DNA from: Patescibacteria group bacterium | Lineage (GTDB): Bacteria; Patescibacteriota; Patescibacteriia; 2-12-FULL-60-25 | Direction of reading: 5' to 3' | Assembly: GCA_018824765.1 (NCBI GenBank) | Contig: JAHJFW010000091.1 | Coordinates: 1-6,575, forward strand | DNA: 6,575 nt | In this document: positions 1-4,312 of the stretch, piece after piece | Numbering within the stretch: the stretch's first letter is position 1 | How the letters are laid out: every line of letters starts with the position of its first letter | Notes under the pieces: model-generated | What the model saw: only the letters and a program-made list of their open reading frames with translations | What the model was told of the DNA's origin: nothing | The model's database searches: none | Made by a program: the position numbers and the translations under genes

Positions 1-2
1 AA

Positions 3-335
3 CGAATGGAAAAAGACGAAGCGCAACTGATAGTCTTGGACGGCCTTCGAAGATTGGGCGATCTGGACGGGCTGGAAACTGTAGGCAAGTTTCTGCTTGT
101 GAATGTTACTGCTCCGCCGGAAACTCGGTTCGAACGCATGCGAGCGCGCGGCGAAAAAGCCGGTGAAGCAAACAGGACGTTTGAATCGTTCATGGAACTC
201 GAACAAGCGCCGACAGAAATTACCATCGCAGATGTAGAAGCGCGCACAAACCGGACTATTGATAATTCGGGTTCAGAAGAGGATCTAAAAAAACAAATTT
301 TAGAATTAATTCACTCTTTGTCATTCCGACCGTAA
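3..335 (+). CDS. P-loop nucleotide kinase-like protein (dephospho-CoA kinase/adenylate kinase-like), C-terminal part
   Basis: The reading frame is open to the left window edge, so the ATG at 6 is probably internal and the N-terminal Walker A region lies outside. What is visible resembles the C-terminal half of small P-loop kinases: VLDGLRR (a 'DG.R' strand as in archaeal dephospho-CoA kinase-like proteins), a strand VNVTAPPETRFERMRARG with the lid arginines, then FESFMELE and a closing DNSGSEEDLKKQILELI like the usual 'N.gs.eel...i' ending. The substrate cannot be told from this half; a role in nucleotide metabolism would suit the following thymidylate genes but is only inference. The last residues (about LSFRP) and the TAA stop are encoded by the palindromic repeat that begins near 320, so the natural C-terminus has been replaced. 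The family call is moderate; specific function unknown. Confidence 0.6.
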   Translation, partial: RMEKDEAQLIVLDGLRRLGDLDGLETVGKFLLVNVTAPPETRFERMRARGEKAGEANRTFESFMELEQAPTEITIADVEARTNRTIDNSGSEEDLKKQILELIHSLSFRP

Positions 336-412
336 CGGAGGAATCCCTTGGCTCGCAAGGGATCCCTCGACGAGGTTTACCCTGAGCAGAGTCGGGGGGC
401 TCGAAATATGAC
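320..412. repeat. Palindromic intergenic element (copy 1) spanning the end of gene 1 and the dut start
   Basis: The stretch begins GTCATTCC and ends in AAATATGAC, giving roughly inverted ends as in the copies at 867-988 and 2549-2631. Its core is a long stem: 338-350 pairs with 356-368 around the loop GCTCG with one mismatch (342/364). The right part, read in the dut frame, gives SLDEVYPEQSRGAR, a peptide string familiar from translated intergenic repeats in many bacterial genomes. The element supplies the stop codon of the upstream gene and runs up to the first good ATG of dut at 408. No coding function of its own is seen. Confidence 0.7.
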
Positions 413-848
413 AAAAAATATGAATGTCCGCATCACCAAAATCCATCCTAACGCGACAATTCCGGAATACCACACTTCAGGCGCGGCCGCGTTCGATCTT
501 TCGGTGATCGAAGATGTTACGATCGTGCCGAAAGAAAGCGCGTTTCTTCGCACCGGACTCGTATTCGGCATTCCGGACAGCCATGTTATGCTTATATTCG
601 GACGCTCTTCCCTTTTCAAAAAGCACGGCCTCCGGCTTGGCAACCAAGTGGGTGTGCTGGATTCGGATTTCTGCGGACCGGAAGACGAATGCTTGATCTT
701 TGTCTGGAATCCCGGCGATTCGCCGATTGAAGTCAAGGCTCTGACGCGCCTCGCGCAAGCCATTATCATCCCCCGCCCGCGAGTAATTTTTGAGGAGGGC
801 GAACCGCTTGGCAAAACGCGCGGCGGCTGGGGTTCGACGGGACAATAG
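408..848 (+). CDS. dut: dUTPase (dUTP diphosphatase)
   Basis: The product hydrolyses dUTP to dUMP and pyrophosphate, keeping uracil out of DNA and feeding ThyA; the family is a cytosolic trimer. All five family motifs are present in order (numbered from ATG 408, 146 aa, a usual length): motif 1 SGAAAFDL (24-31), motif 2 GRSSL (65-69), motif 3 LGNQVGVLDSDFCG (77-90) with catalytic Asp85, motif 4 TRLAQAII (113-120), motif 5 TRGGWGSTG (137-145). Deviations: Phe88 stands where Tyr is common in motif 3, and motif 5 has Trp141 for the usual stacking Phe with a shifted arginine (Lys136/Arg138). The frame extends upstream to a TTG at 348, but that part is repeat-derived, so the start is ATG 408 or ATG 420 (142 aa). 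Neither has a convincing Shine-Dalgarno site. It is the first gene of the dut-thyA-folA-tmk set. Confidence 0.88.
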   Translation: MTKNMNVRITKIHPNATIPEYHTSGAAAFDLSVIEDVTIVPKESAFLRTGLVFGIPDSHVMLIFGRSSLFKKHGLRLGNQVGVLDSDFCGPEDECLIFVWNPGDSPIEVKALTRLAQAIIIPRPRVIFEEGEPLGKTRGGWGSTGQ

Positions 849-866
849 AAAATGACTAATTCCTAT

Positions 867-988
867 TGACCTTCGCAAATCAAGTGAACATTCCCGTCAT
901 CCCAGCGCAGGCTGGGATCCATCAGAAAGACGGATGGATTCCTGCCTTCGCAGGAATGACGAAAGCGAGTCTATTTATGCGAAGGTCA
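867..988. repeat. MITE-like nested palindromic element (copy 2) between dut and thyA
   Basis: The outer ends are a perfect 11-bp inverted repeat, TGACCTTCGCA (867-877) and its complement (978-988). Inside are two hairpins with 8-bp stems and 4-nt loops: 899-906 with 911-918, and 938-945 with 950-957. The two half-elements also pair with each other (917-923 with 933-939; CGTCAT at 895-900 against ATGACG at 956-961). The direct repeat AATGACTAAT lies on both sides (851-860 and 991-1000), which could be a target duplication or just two units of the surrounding 7-bp array. No ORF is credible inside. There is no T-tract after either hairpin, so it is not a standard intrinsic terminator. Confidence 0.8.
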
Positions 989-990
989 GT

Positions 991-1066
991 AATGACTAAT
1001 AACGAATGATTGATTATTGATTATTTCCCCACGTTAGTCATTCGGATTTAGTCATTAGTCATTTAA
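991..1066. repeat. 7-bp-periodic array upstream of thyA
   Basis: From 991 to 1025 five consecutive 7-mers can be read (for example AATGACT at 991, AATGATT at 1005, GATTATT at 1012 and again at 1019). From 1032 to 1066 five more follow in the opposite orientation (CATTCGG at 1039, ATTTAGT at 1046, CATTAGT at 1053). The two halves are partly complementary: AATGACTAAT (991-1000) pairs perfectly with 1054-1063, leaving a loop of about 53 nt. The 18-mer at 991-1008 is the exact reverse complement of 2436-2453 in the array after folA. The array ends 5 nt before the thyA ATG. Together with the element at 867-988 this accounts for nearly all of the 223-nt dut-thyA gap; no clear promoter is seen. Confidence 0.7.
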
Positions 1067-1071
1067 TACAT

Positions 1072-1938
1072 ATGCTCTCCTATCTCTCCATCGTCCGCCG
1101 CATCCTCGAGGAAGGCGAACGCAAAGAAAACCGCACTGGCGTCGATGCGATCACTGTCGCCGGCGCCATGTTCGAGCATGACATGAACAAGGGATTCCCG
1201 CTTCTCACGACAAAAAAAATGCCGTTTAAAACCATCCGCGTCGAGCTGGAATTTTTCATCCGTGGCCTCACTGACAAACAATGGCTTCAAGAACGGCGCT
1301 GCACCATCTGGAACGAATGGGCAAATCCGAAAAAAGCGCCCTACGGCCATGACGAGGAATCGAAAAAACGAATGATGGAGGAGCGAGACCTCGGGCCGGT
1401 GTATGGTTTCCAATGGCGGCACTTTGATGCGCCGTATGACAACTACGATTCCGATTACACCGTAGCGGGAATCGATCAACTAGCCAAAGTGGTCCAAACG
1501 CTAAAAACCAATCCGAATGACCGGCGCATGATTGTAATTGCGTGGAACCCCAAAGCCCTGCCTGAACAAGCTCTTCCGCCATGCCACTACTGCTTTCAAG
1601 TTACGGTCATCAATGGAAAATTGAATCTGCTATGGAACCAGCGCTCGGTTGATACCATGTTGGGCTTGCCTTTCAACATCGCCAGCTACGCCCTGCTTTT
1701 GCATCTTTTGGCAAAAGAAAGCGGCCTGCAAGAAGGCAAGCTGGTCGGATTTCTCGCGGACACCCACATCTACGTCAACCATCTGGAAGGCGCGCAAAAA
1801 CAGTTGGAACGCACCCCGTCGGCATTGCCGCAAATCATTACCGAGCCATTTACTTCGATCTTTGACTGGACAGGAGAGCATACGCGGCTCGAAGGATACG
1901 AACCGCAAGAAAGAATCGAATTCCCGATTGCCGTATGA
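1072..1938 (+). CDS. thyA: Thymidylate synthase (ThyA, folate-dependent)
   Basis: The enzyme converts dUMP and methylene-tetrahydrofolate to dTMP and dihydrofolate in the cytosol. The 288-aa protein is complete and carries the family landmarks: Arg21 in ENRTGV (phosphate binding), Glu58 in the VELEFFIRG helix, Trp80 in TIWNEW, GPVYGFQWRHF (108-118), DRRMIV (150-155), the catalytic Cys171 in LPPCHYCFQ, QRSVDTMLGLPFN (190-202) with the dUMP-binding Asn202, DTHIYVNH (230-237) and the C-terminal FPIAV. The length is slightly above the 264 aa of E. coli; the extra residues lie mainly around 85-105. The ATG at 1072 fits the family N-terminus; there is no Shine-Dalgarno site, only a repeat array just upstream. 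The stop overlaps the folA start (ATGA), and FolA recycles the dihydrofolate made here. Confidence 0.97.
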   Translation: MLSYLSIVRRILEEGERKENRTGVDAITVAGAMFEHDMNKGFPLLTTKKMPFKTIRVELEFFIRGLTDKQWLQERRCTIWNEWANPKKAPYGHDEESKKRMMEERDLGPVYGFQWRHFDAPYDNYDSDYTVAGIDQLAKVVQTLKTNPNDRRMIVIAWNPKALPEQALPPCHYCFQVTVINGKLNLLWNQRSVDTMLGLPFNIASYALLLHLLAKESGLQEGKLVGFLADTHIYVNHLEGAQKQLERTPSALPQIITEPFTSIFDWTGEHTRLEGYEPQERIEFPIAV

Positions 1939-2426
1939 TTGCCATAATTTGCGCTGTTGCGGATAACCTCTGCATCGGAAAAAATAACGCGCTCCTCTGG
2001 AACATTCCCGAGGACATGAAGCGATTCCGTGATTTGACGACCGGAAAGACCGTCATCATGGGACGGAACACGTGGTTTTCATTGCCGGAAAAATTCCGCC
2101 CGCTTCCGAACCGAAAAAATGTCGTCCTGACTTTTGAACCTGACGACGTATTCCCGGACGGAGTGGAGTCATATTCAAAACTGGAAGATGCCGTAGCCGC
2201 GCATGCGAACGAACCCGAGGTTATGATCATGGGAGGCGCCATGATCTACGCGGCCGCCATGCCTTTAGCGGAACGCCTCTATATCACGCACGTCCACCAG
2301 TCACCTGACGGCGACGTCTTTTTTCCAGTGATTGATCCTGCGGTGTGGCAAGAAACTGCCCGCGAAGACCACGAAGGTTTTTCATTTGTAACATACGATA
2401 GAAAACAGAAAACAGTTGACGGATGA
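1935..2426 (+). CDS. folA: Dihydrofolate reductase
   Basis: The enzyme reduces dihydrofolate to tetrahydrofolate with NADPH, regenerating the cofactor that ThyA oxidises. The 163-aa protein matches bacterial DHFR throughout: IAIICAVADNLCIG (2-15), NNALLWNIPEDMKRF (17-31) with Trp22 and the active-site Asp27, GKTVIMGRNTW (37-47) binding NADPH, the second nucleotide-binding stretch IMGGAMIY (98-105), and GDVFFP (126-131). Leu21 occupies the place of Pro21 in E. coli. The start ATG overlaps the thyA stop by 4 nt (ATGA), so translation is probably coupled; no Shine-Dalgarno site is seen inside the thyA end. From Arg156 on, the last eight codons and the TGA stop are part of a 7-bp-periodic array, so the tail RKQKTVDG is probably repeat-derived and not functionally important. 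Confidence 0.96.
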   Translation: MIAIICAVADNLCIGKNNALLWNIPEDMKRFRDLTTGKTVIMGRNTWFSLPEKFRPLPNRKNVVLTFEPDDVFPDGVESYSKLEDAVAAHANEPEVMIMGGAMIYAAAMPLAERLYITHVHQSPDGDVFFPVIDPAVWQETAREDHEGFSFVTYDRKQKTVDG

Positions 2427-2497
2427 CGGCTTCAGCATTCGTTATTAGTCATTCGGATTTCGTCATTGGAAATTGAAAATTGTAAATTGAATATTCT
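2400..2497 (+). repeat. 14-unit 7-bp-periodic array from folA 3' end to the duplicate tmk start
   Basis: Fourteen 7-mers can be read in one register without a gap. They begin with AGAAAAC (2400) repeated at 2407, then AGTTGAC (2414) and GGATGAC (2421), continue with ATT-centred units such as GCATTCG (2435), TTATTAG (2442), TCATTCG (2449) and TCATTGG (2463), and close with AAATTGA (2470), AAATTGT (2477), AAATTGA (2484) and ATATTCT (2491). The units are degenerate but share phase. The first four encode the end of FolA including its stop; the last ends 5 nt before the ATG at 2503. Related arrays lie at 991-1066 and 4236-4302. Confidence 0.7.
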
Positions 2498-2502
2498 CCC
2501 AT

Positions 2503-2589
2503 ATGTTCATCCAAATTGATGGAATAGATGGCGCAGGAAAATCAACCTCGTCATCTCTGCGGAGGCAGGGATCCGGAATACAAGTTTAA
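2503..2589 (+). pseudogene. Truncated duplicate of the tmk 5' end (28-codon ORF)
   Basis: The ATG at 2503 and the next 14 codons repeat the start of tmk: 2503-2546 and 2697-2740 differ only at two positions, both GAT/GAC in Asp codons 6 and 9. The translation contains the complete Walker A segment GIDGAGKST. After codon 15 the frame enters the palindromic element (2549-2631), reads repeat-derived residues and stops at TAA 2587-2589. The upstream bases are also alike (CTCCCATATG against CTCCACATATG). This is most simply the remnant of an interrupted or duplicated tmk. A 28-residue peptide or an upstream regulatory ORF is possible but unsupported. Confidence 0.75.
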
Positions 2590-2631
2590 CGTCTCCTATT
2601 ATTTCTGGATTCCAGCCTTCGCTGGAATGAC
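2549..2631. repeat. Palindromic element (copy 3) inserted in the duplicated tmk 5' end
   Basis: The left arm begins CGTCATCTCTGC and the right arm ends GCTGGAATGAC; they are imperfect inverted copies of each other. Each arm is also a hairpin with a 4-nt loop: 2553-2560 with 2565-2572 (one G-T pair) and 2609-2616 with 2621-2628 (perfect, loop CTTC). The architecture matches 895-961, including the CTTC loop of the right arm. Read in another frame the right arm gives WIPAFAGMT, a string familiar from translated intergenic repeats. Confidence 0.78.
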
Positions 2632-2664
2632 AAACTTTGATTGCTGCGCTATTGATTTACATTA

Positions 2665-2682
2665 TTTACAGACTTTACAGAC
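2665..2682 (+). repeat. 9-bp tandem direct repeat
   Basis: TTTACAGAC occurs twice head to tail, followed by TTTCAAC, in the 65-nt stretch between the palindromic element and the functional tmk start. The stretch 2632-2696 otherwise shows nothing recognisable. Confidence 0.7.
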
Positions 2683-2696
2683 TTTCAACTCCACAT

Positions 2697-3428
2697 ATGT
2701 TCATCCAAATTGACGGAATAGACGGCGCAGGAAAATCAACTCTTATTTCCGCGGCAGAGGATTGGGCGCGCGGCAAAGATTTAAAAATTTTCGACGTTAC
2801 AGAATGGAGCAGGACCCGCGGCTCTGCACCTGATTTGAATGATATCGGCAATGTGGACGTCCTACTCACATCCGAGCCAACCCATGCCGGAATCGGTGCC
2901 GTAATCCGCAACGAAATAATAAAACGCGAAACGCCATATTCGGCGAGATTCGCGGCAGAAAGCTTCGCACTCGACCGCGGCGTCCAATATACGAGGCTCA
3001 TCCTGCCTTTTTTAGCCAACCGCGCCAAACGGCTGGTCATCCAGGATCGCGGCCTCCTTTCTTCCCTTGCCTATCAGCCTCTACAAAGCGAAAAAGAAAA
3101 TATTGCCGGCGCAGAACCAGTAACCATAGACTGGCTCCTCACTTTGGAAGGCAATAAAATCGCGCTCTCCAACCATCCTGACATTTTCATTTTTTTGGAC
3201 ATAGATCCGAAAATCGCCGCCGACCGCCTGGCCGGACGCACGGAAAAAATTGACGCGCATGTTTATGAGCACCAAGCTTTCCAAGCGCGCTTAGCCGAAC
3301 GTTTCCGCGACCCAAAAGTTTGCGAACCGCTGGTTGAAAGAGGAACCCAAATCATAACTTTGGACGGCTCGAAAACCAAAGAAGAACTGAAAACAGAAAT
3401 GCTAAAAATTTTAAATCAAACATTTTAA
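2697..3428 (+). CDS. tmk: Thymidylate kinase (dTMP kinase)
   Basis: The enzyme phosphorylates dTMP to dTDP with ATP, the step after ThyA. In the 243-aa product one sees the N-terminal P-loop GIDGAGKST (7-15), the dTMP-binding TSEPTHAGIGAVIRNEI (58-74) corresponding to the 'EP' loop, FALDRGVQYTRLILPFL (90-106), the DR motif QDRGLLSSLAYQ (116-127), a D.FIFLDIDP strand (162-171), and the lid region RLAGRTEKID (177-186). Gly119 follows the Asp-Arg where Tyr is usual (DRY). The protein is longer than the usual 205-215 aa, with extra residues between the P-loop and the EP loop (about 25-55) and around 130-160. The start is ATG 2697, because the frame upstream (to 2637) is non-conserved spacer and the P-loop must lie near the N-terminus. 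No Shine-Dalgarno site is seen. A broken copy of its 5' end lies 194 bp upstream. Confidence 0.93.
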   Translation: MFIQIDGIDGAGKSTLISAAEDWARGKDLKIFDVTEWSRTRGSAPDLNDIGNVDVLLTSEPTHAGIGAVIRNEIIKRETPYSARFAAESFALDRGVQYTRLILPFLANRAKRLVIQDRGLLSSLAYQPLQSEKENIAGAEPVTIDWLLTLEGNKIALSNHPDIFIFLDIDPKIAADRLAGRTEKIDAHVYEHQAFQARLAERFRDPKVCEPLVERGTQIITLDGSKTKEELKTEMLKILNQTF

Positions 3429-3432
3429 GACC

Positions 3433-3462
3433 TTGGACGTTTCATCGATTTTCTATTATGAT
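3433..3462 (+). promoter_or_regulatory. Possible promoter for the 3472 gene, nearly leaderless
   Basis: TTGGAC (3433-3438) and TATGAT (3457-3462) are spaced 18 nt apart and lie in the 43-nt gap after tmk. TATGAT differs from the consensus -10 box at one position; the -35 box matches only at TTG. Transcription would begin about 3469, leaving almost no leader before the ATG at 3472, consistent with the missing ribosome binding site. The call rests on motif and spacing only. Confidence 0.35.
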
Positions 3463-3471
3463 TTCATCAAT

Positions 3472-4233
3472 ATGACAAATACACCAAATCACCCTCTTAC
3501 CGGCGTCGGTCAATTGATTTCCGACAGCTGGAAACTTTTCATTACAACTTGGAATTCGAGCGTCAAAACTTCAATCCTCTTCCTGTATGTCGGAATTGCT
3601 TATTTTTTAAGCGCGCTACTGGTCAATATCAATAAAAACTTTTTTATTCTCTATGCGCTGATTTACCTTGTTGGAATAATCACCGTAGTCTGGATCAGCC
3701 TGCGCCTGACAATGACGATGCTGAATTTGGAGGCCGGAAAAAAGCCTTTGCCAGCTAACCAAGAGTCAAAAAAAGCCTTGCTATTCATCATTCCGAGCTG
3801 GTGGATCAGTTTTTTATCATTTTTCGTAATAGCTGGAGCGTCCCTTCTCCTTGTAATACCCGGCATCTATTTTGCCATGGCATTGTATTTTGCAACCATC
3901 ATTTTGATTGACCAAGATATCCATGGCCTACAAGCGCTGGCCGCTTCGCGCGCTTTGGTAAAAGGCCGCTGGTGGCCGACCTTTGGCAGATTATTGGCCG
4001 GAAGTTTATTATTCGGACTCTTGGTGTTTGCGTCTATGGGAATTCTGCAAAGTTTGGCGGACGCCATCATGAAACAGCCCTTCCTTAATCTTTCAGCTTC
4101 CGCATCATTTGAAACCAAAATATTCGTTGCCGGGGTTGAACAATTCTTGCAAATGGCTGTCATGGCGGCAATCCTGCCGCTCTTTGTAGGTTTTCAAGTC
4201 AAACTTTACCGCATTTTGCAGAAAACGAGGTGA
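3472..4233 (+). CDS. Polytopic integral membrane protein, YciC/GPDPase-membrane-domain-like
   Basis: The 253-aa protein has about six hydrophobic segments (roughly 31-51, 56-79, 103-121, 123-147, 172-197, 216-242) and a short polar N-terminus with GVGQLISDSWKLF (11-23). The most telling part is residues 125-172: a hydrophobic helix into IPGIYFAMALYFATIILIDQ, then GLQALAASRALVKGRWWPTFGRL. This 'PGiy...alvdE..g..eAL..S..LvkGrww' layout is typical of uncharacterised bacterial membrane proteins of the YciC / glycerophosphodiester-phosphodiesterase membrane domain / DUF975-like type. No catalytic residues are evident and the function is unknown. The ATG at 3472 is preferred over the TTG at 3433, which would add a non-conserved stretch across the putative promoter. 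It follows tmk by 43 nt; a functional link to dTTP synthesis is not indicated. Confidence 0.8.
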   Translation: MTNTPNHPLTGVGQLISDSWKLFITTWNSSVKTSILFLYVGIAYFLSALLVNINKNFFILYALIYLVGIITVVWISLRLTMTMLNLEAGKKPLPANQESKKALLFIIPSWWISFLSFFVIAGASLLLVIPGIYFAMALYFATIILIDQDIHGLQALAASRALVKGRWWPTFGRLLAGSLLFGLLVFASMGILQSLADAIMKQPFLNLSASASFETKIFVAGVEQFLQMAVMAAILPLFVGFQVKLYRILQKTR

Positions 4234-4235
4234 TG

Positions 4236-4302
4236 GGTTATAGGTTATAGTATGTAAATTTTTCCTTCATTCGTCATTCGTCATTCGTATTTCGTCATTC
4301 TT
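4236..4302 (+). repeat. 7-bp-periodic arrays upstream of gatB
   Basis: Two arrays fill the 79-nt gap. GGTTATA occurs at 4236 and 4243, followed by the related GTATGTA at 4250. After an 11-nt AT/pyrimidine spacer, CATTCGT occurs three times (4268, 4275, 4282), then ATTTCGT (4289) and CATTCTT (4296). The second array ends 10 nt before the gatB ATG and has the same unit style and order (CATTCGN, then ATTTNGT, then CATTNNN) as the arrays before thyA and after folA. Confidence 0.78.
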
Positions 4303-4312
4303 CACCCCCTCC

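Noticed and set aside
348..407. N-terminal extension of dut from a TTG start
   Set aside because: The added residues (MARKGSLDEVYPEQSRGARN) are a translated intergenic repeat and precede the normal dUTPase N-terminus; ATG 408 or 420 is better.
899..957. Hairpins after dut as an intrinsic terminator
   Set aside because: Neither stem is followed by a T-tract, and the same double-hairpin occurs inside the tmk 5' duplication, so it is a repeat element; some effect on transcription remains possible.
2637..2696. Earlier tmk start at 2637
   Set aside because: The 20 extra residues come from spacer with a 9-bp tandem repeat, and the P-loop would lie too far from the N-terminus for a thymidylate kinase.
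2528..2713. 61-codon ORF in the folA-tmk gap
   Set aside because: It translates the palindromic element (WIPAFAGMT) and out-of-frame tmk sequence; no protein-like character.
3433..3471. TTG start for the membrane protein
   Set aside because: The extension overlaps a likely promoter and adds no recognisable sequence; ATG 3472 is simpler.
4268..4302. CRISPR-like repeats
   Set aside because: Units are only 7 bp and directly adjacent with no unique spacers.
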